Below, in pieces: positions 1 to 7,787 of a stretch of 64,000 bases of DNA. This DNA is from Nevskia soli DSM 19509 (GTDB lineage: Bacteria > Pseudomonadota > Gammaproteobacteria > Nevskiales > Nevskiaceae): assembly GCF_000711955.1 (NCBI RefSeq), contig NZ_JONR01000015.1, positions 1 to 64,000 of the forward strand, given 5' to 3'. The stretch's first letter is position 1. Every line of letters starts with the position of its first letter. The notes under the pieces are model-generated. The model saw nothing but the letters and a program-made list of their open reading frames with translations. It was not told the origin of the DNA and searched no databases. Position numbers and translations under genes: made by a program.

Positions 1-245
1 CAGAATGAATCGCGCCTGCGACGGCGGTCATTTTTGCGCAGTGCAAGTCGGACAGAGTGCGGCATGGTGATTCCATGGTGCGCTCTGGCCGGCGCAGCAC
101 TGCGCAAAAATGGCCCCGTCCCGGAGGGTTGCGCCCAAAATCGCGCCAGACTGCGTTGTCAGCCCCAGCCATGGAATCACCATGGCTGGGGCCTCCGCCT
201 TGCCTGACGCGATTTTGGACTGCAACGCAGGTGCGATTCATTCTG
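1..245. repeat. Nested palindromic repeat (MITE/REP-like)
   Basis: The outer 19 bases (1-19 and 227-245) are inverted copies with one mismatch. Inside are two further palindromes. Arms 29-44 and 97-112 pair perfectly over 16 bp. Arms 135-145 and 208-218 pair over 11 bp and enclose a perfect 12-bp hairpin with a 5-nt loop (163-174 with 180-191). The element ends 10 bp before the yggS stop codon. No convincing protein is encoded. It resembles a small non-autonomous mobile element or a REP/BIME-type intergenic repeat. The left end coincides with the window edge, so it could extend further. Confidence 0.6.
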
Positions 246-255
246 TTACAGGCTC

Positions 256-969
256 TTAGCGCTTCTCGCCTGCCGCCTCCCGCCTCCCGAAAATGGCGCT
301 ACCCACCCGCACCAGGGTGGCGCCCTCCTCGATGGCGATCTCGAAGTCGCCCGACATTCCCATCGAAAGGGTATCGAAGTCCGCCAGGTTGACGGCGCCG
401 TCAGCCCGGATGCGCTCGAACAGGGTGCGCAGCCGGCGGAAAGCGAGCCGGGTGTCGTCCGCATCCGCCACAGCCTGCGGAATGGCCATCAGGCCGCGCA
501 GGCGCAGGCGGGGCAGGGCGGCGATGGCGGCGCAAAGTTCCGGCGCCTGCGCGACGGAGCAGCCGGACTTGCTGGCCTCGCCCGAGATGTTCACCTGCAC
601 GCACACGTTCAGCGCCGGCAAGCCCTGCGGCCGCTGCGCCGACAGGCGCTCGATGATGCGCAGCCGCTCCACCCCGTGCACCCAGGCGAAGTGGGCGGCG
701 ATCTCGCGGGTCTTGTTGCTCTGGATCGGGCCGATGAAATGCCATTCCAGCCCGGCTCCGGCCAGGGCTTCCACCTTGCCCAGGGCCTCCTGCAGGTAAT
801 TTTCGCCGAAGCGCCGCTGGCCCGCCGCAGCAGCGGCGGCGATGGCCCCGGCCGGAAAGGTCTTGGAGACGGCAATCAGGCCGACCGCGTCGGGCGCGCG
901 GCCGGCGCGCGCGCAGGCACTTTGCATGCGCTGAAGTACCGTCCGCAGATTGTCGGCTATCTCGTTCAT
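256..969 (-). CDS. yggS: YggS/PLPBP family pyridoxal-phosphate-binding protein
   Basis: This 237-residue protein is of the YggS/PROSC family, a single-domain PLP-binding alanine-racemase-like fold that controls intracellular PLP availability and has no known catalytic reaction. The N-terminal helix is followed by the PLP-lysine motif AVSKTFP (Lys36), then FGENYLQE and WHFIGPIQSNK, all typical of the family. The C-terminal LSMGMSGDFEIAIEEG and VRVGSAIFG segments form the phosphate-binding end. Length is normal. It is divergent from pilT with a 122-bp gap, an arrangement common in gammaproteobacteria. The protein is cytosolic. Confidence 0.95.
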   Translation of the reverse strand: MNEIADNLRTVLQRMQSACARAGRAPDAVGLIAVSKTFPAGAIAAAAAAGQRRFGENYLQEALGKVEALAGAGLEWHFIGPIQSNKTREIAAHFAWVHGVERLRIIERLSAQRPQGLPALNVCVQVNISGEASKSGCSVAQAPELCAAIAALPRLRLRGLMAIPQAVADADDTRLAFRRLRTLFERIRADGAVNLADFDTLSMGMSGDFEIAIEEGATLVRVGSAIFGRREAAGEKR

Positions 970-1091
970 TTGCTTAGTTTATGGACGAACGCTTGCCGTC
1001 CGGCGGGTTTGCCGATAAGTTCACTGCATAGGGGATATTGCATCAATTCTACGGGCCTGTCCCAACGGCCCAAACCGGGAGTTCTGGCGTC

Positions 1092-2150
1092 GTGGATATT
1101 GCACAACTGCTGACATTCAGCGTGAAACAGGGCGCGTCCGATTTGCACCTGTCGGCCGGGGTGGAGCCGATGATCCGTGTCGACGGCGACCTCAAGCGCA
1201 TCAACCTGCCGCCACTGGAGCACAAGCAGGTGCACGACATGATCTACGACATCATGAACGACCGGCAGCGCAAGGCCTACGACGAGTTCTTCGAGACCGA
1301 CTTCTCGTTCGAAATCCCGGGCCTGGCGCGCTTCCGCGTCAATGCCTTCACCCACGCCCGCGGCTCCGGCGGCGTGTTCCGCACCATTCCGAGCAAGGTG
1401 CTGTCGCTGGAAGACCTGAAGGCCCCTTCGATCTTCAAGGACATCGCCGAAACCCCGCGCGGCCTGGTGCTGGTCACCGGCCCCACCGGCTCGGGCAAGT
1501 CCACCACCCTGGCGGCGATCATCAACTACATCAACGAAAACGACTTTGGCCATATCCTCACCATCGAGGATCCGATCGAGTTCGTGCACACCTCCAAGAA
1601 GTGCCTGATCAACCAGCGCGAGGTGCACCGCGACACTCTTGGCTTCTCCGAGGCCCTGCGCTCGGCCTTGCGCGAGGACCCGGACACCATCCTGGTCGGC
1701 GAAATGCGCGATCTGGAAACCATCCGCCTGGCGCTGACCGCCGCGGAGACCGGGCATCTGGTGTTCGGCACCCTGCATACCACCTCGGCTTCCAAGACCA
1801 TCGACCGCGTGGTCGACGTATTCCCGGCGGCGGAAAAGGACATGGTGCGCGCCATGCTCTCCACCGGCCTGCGCGCGGTCATCGCCCAGACCCTGATGAA
1901 GCGCCGCGGCGGCGGCCGTATCGCCGCCCACGAAATCCTCATCGGCACCCCGGCGGTGCGCGCCCTGATCAAGGAAAACAAGATTGCGCAGATGTACTCG
2001 ACCATCCAGACCAGTGCCAAGGACGGCATGCAGACCCTCGACCAGTGCCTCAAGGACCTGGTCAAGCGCGGCCTGGTGGATGTGAACGAGGCGCGCGGCA
2101 AGGCCGAGAACAAGAACGACTTCGCCGCCTACGCTTCAAGCGCCGGCTGA
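1092..2150 (+). CDS. pilT: Type IV pilus retraction ATPase PilT
   Basis: Hexameric retraction motor of type IV pili, cytoplasmic, driving twitching motility. I chose the GTG at 1092, which gives the canonical VDIAQLL start and 352 residues; GGGAG lies about 9 nt upstream. An ATG at 1038 is in frame but adds 18 non-conserved residues. N-terminal PAS-like domain with ASDLHLS, Walker A GPTGSGKST (130-138), Asp box, ILVGEMRDLET (about 200-210), His box, and a C-terminal AVRALIKE matching the PilT-specific AIRNLIRE motif. It is followed by pilU and a third paralogue. Confidence 0.96.
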   Translation: MDIAQLLTFSVKQGASDLHLSAGVEPMIRVDGDLKRINLPPLEHKQVHDMIYDIMNDRQRKAYDEFFETDFSFEIPGLARFRVNAFTHARGSGGVFRTIPSKVLSLEDLKAPSIFKDIAETPRGLVLVTGPTGSGKSTTLAAIINYINENDFGHILTIEDPIEFVHTSKKCLINQREVHRDTLGFSEALRSALREDPDTILVGEMRDLETIRLALTAAETGHLVFGTLHTTSASKTIDRVVDVFPAAEKDMVRAMLSTGLRAVIAQTLMKRRGGGRIAAHEILIGTPAVRALIKENKIAQMYSTIQTSAKDGMQTLDQCLKDLVKRGLVDVNEARGKAENKNDFAAYASSAG

Positions 2151-2206
2151 GCCGTTGCGCCCGGCGGGTATAGGCACCAACAAGTACAAGTAGTGGGGAG
2201 TGGGGC

Positions 2207-3379
2207 ATGGAACGCGACCAGGCTATAAAGCTGATCCAGCAGCTGCTGACGGTGATGAAGCAGAAAGGCGGATCGGATCTGTTCATCACTGCGGGCTTTC
2301 CGCCGGCGATGAAGCTGGATGGGCAGGTGACGCCGGTGATGGACAAGCCGCTCACCGGCGAGAACTCGGCCCTGCTGGTGCGCGCGCTGATGAGCGACCG
2401 CCAGATCAAGGAGTTCGAGGCCACCAACGAGTGCAACTTCGCCATCGCCCCGCCGGGCATCGGCCGCTTCCGCGTCAGCGTGTTCGTGCAGATGGCGCAG
2501 GTGGGCGCGGTGCTCCGTACCATCACCACCGAAATCCCCACCTTCGAGCAGTTGCAGCTGCCGGAGCAGCTCAAGCAGATCGTCATGTCCAAGCGCGGCC
2601 TGGTGCTGCTGGTCGGCGCCACCGGTTCGGGCAAGAGCACCTCGCTGGCGGCCATGCTGGGCTACCGCAACGCCAACTCGCGCGGCCATATCATCACCAT
2701 CGAGGACCCGGTCGAATACGTGCACCCGCACCTGGGCTGCCTGGTGACGCAGCGCGAAGTCGGGGCCGACACCCTGTCCTGGGAAAACGCCCTGAAGAAC
2801 ACCCTGCGCCAGGCGCCGGACGTGATCCAGATCGGCGAAATCCGTACCCGTGAAACCATGGAATACGCGGTGCAGTTCTCCGAAACCGGCCACCTGGTGC
2901 TGTCCACCCTGCACGCCAACAGCGCCAACCAGGCGCTGGACCGCATCATCAACTTCTTCCCCGACGAGAAGCGCGAGCAGGTGCTGATGGACCTGTCGCT
3001 GAACCTGCGCGCCATCATCTCGCAGCGCCTGGTGCGCCGCGAGAACGGCGGCCGCGCTGCGGCGATGGAGATCATGATCAACTCGCCGCTGATCTCCGAC
3101 CTGATCTTCAAGGGCGAAGTGGCCGGCATCAAGGAAGTGATGGGCCGCTCCAACGAGCAGGGCATGTTCACCTTCGACCAGTTCCTGTTCGAGCTGTTCG
3201 AGAAGGGCGTCATCGGCTACGAGGAGGCGATCCGCAACGCCGATTCGCAGAACGAGCTGCGCCTGCGCATCAAGCTGGAATCCCGCCGCGCCGCGCAGAA
3301 CCTGCACGACGACGAGCTGGTGAAGAAGATGCAGATGAAGCCCGAAGAAAAGGAAAGCACGGCGTTCGTCCGCCGTTAA
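2207..3379 (+). CDS. pilU: PilT-dependent retraction ATPase PilU
   Basis: A 390-residue PilT/PilU ATPase. PilU works with PilT to strengthen pilus retraction. Starts MERDQAIKLI, with SDLFITAG near residue 25, Walker A GATGSGKST (about 136-144), IQIGEIRTRETME and STLHANSANQALDRI. The C-terminus has the long acidic-basic tail typical of PilU rather than PilT. GTGGGGAGTGG precedes the ATG, a strong ribosome site. It sits 56 bp after pilT and 6 bp before the third paralogue, so the three are probably cotranscribed. Confidence 0.93.
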   Translation: MERDQAIKLIQQLLTVMKQKGGSDLFITAGFPPAMKLDGQVTPVMDKPLTGENSALLVRALMSDRQIKEFEATNECNFAIAPPGIGRFRVSVFVQMAQVGAVLRTITTEIPTFEQLQLPEQLKQIVMSKRGLVLLVGATGSGKSTSLAAMLGYRNANSRGHIITIEDPVEYVHPHLGCLVTQREVGADTLSWENALKNTLRQAPDVIQIGEIRTRETMEYAVQFSETGHLVLSTLHANSANQALDRIINFFPDEKREQVLMDLSLNLRAIISQRLVRRENGGRAAAMEIMINSPLISDLIFKGEVAGIKEVMGRSNEQGMFTFDQFLFELFEKGVIGYEEAIRNADSQNELRLRIKLESRRAAQNLHDDELVKKMQMKPEEKESTAFVRR

Positions 3380-3385
3380 ACCGCC

Positions 3386-4447
3386 ATGTTAAAGATCCTG
3401 CCGTACCTCAAGCTGGCGGTCGAAAAGAACGCCTCGGACCTTTACTTCACCAGCAACTCCCCGGCGATGCTGCGCATCGAGGGCGAGATGATGGCGGTGG
3501 GCAAGAGCGTGCTCACCAGCGAATTCATCAAGGAGCTGGCCTACAGCATCCTCACTCCCGAGCAGCAGGAGTACCTGACCAGGCACCTGGAAATCGACCT
3601 GGCCACCCAGGCCGGCGGCCTCGGCCGCTTCCGCGTCAACGTCTTCCACCAGCGCAATACCGTGGCCATGTGCCTGCGCCTGGTGCGCTCGGACATCCCC
3701 AAGCTCGAAGACCTGGGCATGCCGGCGACGCTGAAGGACCTGGTCATGCTCAGGCGCGGCATGATCCTGATGGTGGGCGCCACCGGCTCCGGCAAGACCA
3801 CCACCCTGGCGGCGATGATCGGCCACCGCAACGAGAACGCGGCCGGCCACATCCTCACCATCGAGGATCCGATCGAGTTCGTCCACCCCAACAAGCGCTC
3901 CATCATCAACCAGCGCGAAGTGGGCGTGGACACCGAGAGCTACGACCGCGCCCTGGTCTCCTCCCTGCGCGAGGCGCCGGACGTGATCCAGGTGGGCGAG
4001 GTGCGCAAGCGCGACACCATGGACGCCGTGATCCAGCTCGCCAACACCGGCCACCTGGCCATCTCCACCCTGCACGCCAACAACGCCTACCAGGCCCTGC
4101 AGCGCATCGTGAACCTGTACCCGGACACCCTGCGCGACCAGCTCTACCTGGACCTGTCCCTGACCCTGCGCGCCATCATTTCCCAGCGCCTGGTACGCGG
4201 CAAGGACGGGCGCCGGATCGCCGCGGTGGAAGTCATGGTCAATACCCCCTTCATGCAGGATCTGATCCTGAGCCGGCGCATCGACGAGATCCGCCACGCC
4301 ATGGACCAGTCCTCCGACAAGGGCATGCAGACCTTCGACCAGTCCCTGCTGTCGCTCTACAAGCAGGGGAAAATCGATATGGAAGAAGCGCTTACAAACG
4401 CCGATTCGCGCACCAACCTGGAAGCGAAGATCAATTTCGGCGTCTGA
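3386..4447 (+). CDS. Third PilT/PilU family ATPase
   Basis: This 353-residue protein has a complete PilT/PilU architecture: ASDLYFTSN near the N-terminus, Walker A GATGSGKTT, Walker-B/Asp box IQVGEVRKRDTMD, and STLHANNAYQALQRI. It lacks PilU's long C-terminal tail and PilT's AIRNLIRE motif; the corresponding segment is FMQDLILSRRIDEI. It starts 6 bp after the pilU stop, with the likely ribosome site inside the end of pilU. It is best seen as a diverged PilU-type accessory motor, arising by duplication. Whether it assists retraction of the same pilus is unknown. Confidence 0.88.
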   Translation: MLKILPYLKLAVEKNASDLYFTSNSPAMLRIEGEMMAVGKSVLTSEFIKELAYSILTPEQQEYLTRHLEIDLATQAGGLGRFRVNVFHQRNTVAMCLRLVRSDIPKLEDLGMPATLKDLVMLRRGMILMVGATGSGKTTTLAAMIGHRNENAAGHILTIEDPIEFVHPNKRSIINQREVGVDTESYDRALVSSLREAPDVIQVGEVRKRDTMDAVIQLANTGHLAISTLHANNAYQALQRIVNLYPDTLRDQLYLDLSLTLRAIISQRLVRGKDGRRIAAVEVMVNTPFMQDLILSRRIDEIRHAMDQSSDKGMQTFDQSLLSLYKQGKIDMEEALTNADSRTNLEAKINFGV

Positions 4448-4538
4448 GGGCAGGGCTCCCAGGGGCCGGAACAGGCGCCGCTGCGTCCGCTCCACCGCGC
4501 CGGTGCCGTCCCGGCTGCGGACAGCCCCAGCGCTCGCC

Positions 4539-4567
4539 TTGCATCGGCAGCCCAAACTCCTTAAAAT
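4539..4567 (+). promoter_or_regulatory. Sigma-70-type promoter for rplM-rpsI
   Basis: TTGCAT (4539-4544), a 17-nt spacer, and TAAAAT (4562-4567) lie about 92 nt before the rplM start codon. Position and fit are good for the main promoter of the ribosomal operon. Prediction by eye only. Confidence 0.55.
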
Positions 4568-4659
4568 CCGCCCTCTTTTTCCCGAAGTCCGACGGCCGCA
4601 AGCCCAGGACCGAACAATAACCAGCCCGCGAAGTCGATGTCAGGGCCTACGAGTAGATA

Positions 4660-5088
4660 ATGAAGACCTTTTTTGCCACCAACGAAACCGCCAAGCGCGA
4701 TTGGGTGGTGCTGGATGCCGAGGGCAAAGTGCTCGGCCGTCTCGCCACCGAAGTCGCCCGTCGCCTGCGCGGCAAGCACAAACCCGAATTCACCCCGCAC
4801 GCCGATGCCGGTGACTACGTCATCGTCATCAATGCCGCCAAGGTTCGCACCACCGGCAACAAGCTCGAGGGCAAGGTGTACTGGCGCCATACCGGTCACC
4901 CGGGCGGCCTCAAGTCCACCACCCTGGGCAAGATGCAGACGGAACATCCCGAGCGCGTCATCGAGAAAGCTGTGAAGGGCATGCTGCCCAAGGGTCCGCT
5001 GGGCTATGCGCAGTACCGCAAGCTCAAGGTCTACGCCGGTGCGGAACATCCGCATGAAGCGCAGCAGCCCAAGACCATCTCTCTCTAA
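4660..5088 (+). CDS. rplM: 50S ribosomal protein L13
   Basis: A 142-residue protein matching L13 throughout: MKTFFA start, [31 protein letters not shown], the [10 protein letters not shown] loop, and [10 protein letters not shown] near the end. L13 is an early-assembly protein of the large subunit. It lies 9 bp before rpsI in the standard bacterial rplM-rpsI pair. Confidence 0.99.
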   Translation: MKTFFATNETAKRDWVVLDAEGKVLGRLATEVARRLRGKHKPEFTPHADAGDYVIVINAAKVRTTGNKLEGKVYWRHTGHPGGLKSTTLGKMQTEHPERVIEKAVKGMLPKGPLGYAQYRKLKVYAGAEHPHEAQQPKTISL

Positions 5089-5097
5089 GGTTCGAAC

Positions 5098-5505
5098 ATG
5101 GCTACGCTCAAGCAACCCGCTAACCAGCAATACGGCACCGGCCGCCGCAAGACCGCCGCTGCCCGCGTCTTCATTCGCCCCGGCAAGGGCGCCATCAGCA
5201 TCAACGGCAAGACCGTTGAAGCCTACTTCGGTCGCGAGACCTCCCGCATGCTGGTCCGCCAGCCGCTGGAAATCGCCGACTCGCTGGAGCGCTTCGACAT
5301 CAAGATCACCGTCTCCGGCGGCGGTCCGAACGGTCAGGCCGGCGCCATCCGCCACGGCATCACCCGCGCCCTGCTGAAGTACGACGAAGCCCTGCGTCCG
5401 CAACTGCGCGCCGCCGGTCTCGTCACCCGCGACGCCCGTGAGGTCGAGCGTAAGAAGGTCGGTCTGCACAAGGCCCGCCGCGCTCCGCAGTACTCGAAGC
5501 GTTAA
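5098..5505 (+). CDS. rpsI: 30S ribosomal protein S9
   Basis: A 135-residue S9: [15 protein letters not shown] near the N-terminus, [15 protein letters not shown] in the middle, and the invariant basic tail ending in SKR, which reaches the decoding centre. It is slightly longer than the 130-residue E. coli protein because of a short N-terminal extension. Second gene of the rplM-rpsI operon. Confidence 0.99.
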   Translation: MATLKQPANQQYGTGRRKTAAARVFIRPGKGAISINGKTVEAYFGRETSRMLVRQPLEIADSLERFDIKITVSGGGPNGQAGAIRHGITRALLKYDEALRPQLRAAGLVTRDAREVERKKVGLHKARRAPQYSKR

Positions 5506-5519
5506 GAAGTTTTCCCGGT

Positions 5520-5543
5520 CGCGCCCGCTTCACGGCGGGCGCG
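5520..5543 (+). terminator. GC-rich hairpin after rpsI
   Basis: A perfect 9-bp stem (5520-5528 with 5535-5543) with a 6-nt loop lies 14 bp after the rpsI stop. There is no T-run, so it may stabilise the 3' end of the message rather than terminate strongly. Confidence 0.45.
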
Positions 5544-5592
5544 GTCCGAACTTCACCGAAGTACCGCAGGTCTCAAGTCGCACGGTCTCTAC

Positions 5593-5666
5593 TGGGAGAT
5601 CGTCTAATGGTAGGACAACAGATTCTGACTCTGTTTATCTAGGTTCGAGTCCTAGTCTCCCAGCCA
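5593..5666 (+). tRNA. tRNA-Gln (anticodon CTG)
   Basis: Cloverleaf read directly. The 7-bp acceptor stem is 5593-5599 with 5656-5662. The anticodon stem ACAGA/TCTGT encloses loop TTCTGAC with CTG in the anticodon position. The T-arm has GGTTCGAGTCC. The discriminator is G and CCA is encoded at 5664-5666. The U1 start and the T-loop fit bacterial glutamine tRNAs. It lies just before an AT-richer accessory block, but I found no second copy of its 3' end. Confidence 0.95.
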
Positions 5667-5674
5667 ATAAAAAC

Positions 5675-5709
5675 AAGGACTTATCCGCAAGGGTAAGTCC
5701 TTTTTTTTT
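5675..5709 (+). terminator. Rho-independent terminator of tRNA-Gln
   Basis: AAGGACTTA pairs with TAAGTCCTT around a short loop, directly followed by a run of nine T residues in total. Starts 8 nt after the CCA end of the tRNA. Confidence 0.9.
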
Positions 5710-6070
5710 ATTCCCGCTGATTTTTTCCACACTGGCGGCACAATCCAGTGTGGAAAAATCGTCGTGGTTCAAGCCCTGCTGCAAGCAATCAGTCGCGACT
5801 ATCGTGGGCCAACCCCCTCCCGGCCCGCACCCTGGGGCATTCAATTCCGGGAGCTCTTGTGCGAATGTCTGGCTATACACGCTCAGGTGTTCGCTCAACC
5901 GAAGCCGACGCGGTAGAGTAGATGTGCGCACGGAGGTCATTCGGCATTCAAGCGCGGCCTGCTCGAATGGGAGGTAGTGGGTCAGTTTGAAAAAGTATGT
6001 CGCCATGCCTGTTAGACTGCCCAGTAGGGAGAATCACAGCCGCCAGCGCGCCGGAATTACGGGGCATCAT
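5710..6070. other. Non-coding stretch before accessory block
   Basis: No supported gene. It contains the left arm of an 18-bp inverted repeat (5973-5990). Any promoter for the gene at 6071 would lie here, but none stands out. Confidence 0.4.
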
Positions 6071-6760
6071 ATGGCCGATTACATCGACCGCAATATTCTA
6101 TGCCAAGCCTACATTCATATTGACCCGGTCCGCTTGGATGACGATCAAGCGATTCAGCTAAAGAGGCACCTTGAGGCATTCATATCGTCAAGAGGACAAT
6201 TTTTTCTTTACGAGCAGGTTGCCACCGATGTTGAGTTCAAAGAGGGCTCTTTAAAGGTATATGCCACAATTGCCGGTGCTTTATATATTGCTATTGGTCA
6301 GTATGGAAGTTTTCGAGACGGTGTGAATTTTCTTGCGCAAGATACAAAGCGATTGGCCGAATGCGTGGTTTCTGAAAGTTTGTTTTTAAGCAGAAGCAGA
6401 CACGACAACACCGTAAGAGCCGAAGCCAGGACCGGAGTTGTTGGATCACTCAAGGGTGCTGTAGATAAGCTGGGGCAGATTCGCAGCGAATTGGGCGACG
6501 TTCCTTTAAGGAGTTCGATCAATCAAATTGCCGATATTCAGGTAACAATAGAAAAAATTATCGGTAATTTACGAGACAGTAATGATCCGCCATTTGTGGC
6601 GGATGGCCTATGTGCAATCGTAGAGGAGATGTTACCGCATAGGCCCCCGCATCGACCTAGCTCAGTAGATAGAGAAGATGTGATCGTTTCTTATAGAAAA
6701 CAGCGGGCAGAATTGGTTTCTTTCTTGAAAAAGACATCAAACAGAAAGCGCAGCACCTAA
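6071..6760 (+). CDS. Hypothetical protein in accessory block
   Basis: 229 residues from the ATG at 6071, preceded by GGGG about 7 nt upstream. An in-frame ATG at 5987 would add 28 residues that include the inverted-repeat end, so I prefer the later start. I do not recognise the family. A hydrophobic stretch, YATIAGALYIAIGQYGSF (residues about 66-83), could be one membrane-associated helix. The C-terminal part is helical and charged. Codon use is AT-richer than the flanks. The last 4 bp overlap the convergent transposase gene. It may work with the AAA ATPase at 7788, but that rests on proximity only. Confidence 0.6.
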   Translation: MADYIDRNILCQAYIHIDPVRLDDDQAIQLKRHLEAFISSRGQFFLYEQVATDVEFKEGSLKVYATIAGALYIAIGQYGSFRDGVNFLAQDTKRLAECVVSESLFLSRSRHDNTVRAEARTGVVGSLKGAVDKLGQIRSELGDVPLRSSINQIADIQVTIEKIIGNLRDSNDPPFVADGLCAIVEEMLPHRPPHRPSSVDREDVIVSYRKQRAELVSFLKKTSNRKRST

Positions 6761-7650
6761 GCCACAGCCCCAACCTTCTTTTTGTATGGACCGCGCTTTG
6801 TCGGAGCCGGTTTGGCTGCGTCGATGATCCCCACCATATCTTCAAAACTCATAGGCGACTTGGCAATTCCCGCTTCCATCGCCGGGGTGACGCGCAAGGT
6901 CTGGCGGATGCGCCCGAAGTTGTAGTGCATGAAGTAGATCGAGATAGCGGCCGCGTGGTTCTCGACTTTCTTGCTGAACGCATTGGTTAGTCGGGTAAAC
7001 CGGCGCATCCCCATCCGCATGCCGAGGTTGGCCCGCTCCACGTAGCTGGTGCTGATGTGCGCCTCGTCCGGGCATCCGCTGACGGTTCCTTTGATAGTCC
7101 CCGTGCATTCGCCGGGACTGTAGCGCCGCGAGGGGTCTTTGGCGTTGAAGGATGAGCCGTAAATCTTTTGGAGCATCGCATAGTCGATATCCCCGAAGAA
7201 CGCATCATCTACGGCCCGCAGATAAGCCTTATAGCCGTCCGTGGTCAACTGGACCCGGTTGGACAGGCGCTCGCAAACGTCCCTCATAAACACGCGCGCA
7301 GTGTCCTTTGAGCGGTCCCCGACCATCCACGACACCATGAGCTTGGTATCAGCATCAATCGCGGTCCACGTCCACACGTCGCCAGCTTCGCCAAGCTCTT
7401 TCATTTCGGCCGGGGCGTTCTTGTCCTTGGCGTAGACGAACGCCCAAATTTCATCGCACTGGATGCGTTTGCAGGGAAGGCTGCGGAGCGTACGGTTCTG
7501 ATAGTCCGAAAAGGCATCGCCAGCCTCAACTAGCAGCTTAACGATGGTGTTCTTGCTAGCGCCGGTCATGCGGCTGATGGAGCGAATGCTCATGCCCTCA
7601 ACCATCATGCCGATGATCTGCGCACGTTCTTTGGTGCTGAGCTTGTTCAT
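6757..7650 (-). CDS. IS1-family-like transposase
   Basis: 297 residues. An N-terminal helix-turn-helix (about 1-45, with RSISRMTGASKNTIVK) is followed by a DDE-type core: QCDEIWAFV gives the first acidic residue, then TAIDADTKLMVSWMVG, TTDGYKAY, and a distal SYVERANLGMRMGMRRFTR segment with the Glu. Its closest remembered relatives are annotated IS1-type transposases that often occur as lone genes. No IS terminal repeats lie close to the gene, so it may not be an autonomous IS. It is driven by a strong minus-strand promoter at 7677-7705. Confidence 0.8.
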   Translation of the reverse strand: MNKLSTKERAQIIGMMVEGMSIRSISRMTGASKNTIVKLLVEAGDAFSDYQNRTLRSLPCKRIQCDEIWAFVYAKDKNAPAEMKELGEAGDVWTWTAIDADTKLMVSWMVGDRSKDTARVFMRDVCERLSNRVQLTTDGYKAYLRAVDDAFFGDIDYAMLQKIYGSSFNAKDPSRRYSPGECTGTIKGTVSGCPDEAHISTSYVERANLGMRMGMRRFTRLTNAFSKKVENHAAAISIYFMHYNFGRIRQTLRVTPAMEAGIAKSPMSFEDMVGIIDAAKPAPTKRGPYKKKVGAVA

Positions 7651-7676
7651 GGCCGCCCCAAAAATTCAACATGATC

Positions 7677-7712
7677 ATTATGCTTGAGTAAAATACTCAC
7701 GTCAAGCATAAT
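7677..7712. promoter_or_regulatory. Symmetrical overlapping bidirectional promoter
   Basis: An inverted repeat with arms 7676-7687 and 7702-7713 forms a promoter on each strand. Plus strand: TTGAGT (7684-7689), 17 nt, CATAAT (7707-7712), towards the AAA ATPase. Minus strand: TTGACG (7705-7700), 17 nt, CATAAT (7682-7677), towards the transposase. Each -10 partly overlaps the other strand's -35, so the two directions should compete for polymerase. Confidence 0.7.
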
Positions 7713-7787
7713 GGTCAATATGAAATTATATACAAGTATCCCTGGTTTACCTCATAATTAGAACATCCAACCGGGGATTATCAAGGT

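Noticed and set aside
5635..6006. 123-codon minus-strand frame after the tRNA
   Set aside because: It overlaps the tRNA and its terminator and contains the inverted-repeat arm; not a credible gene.
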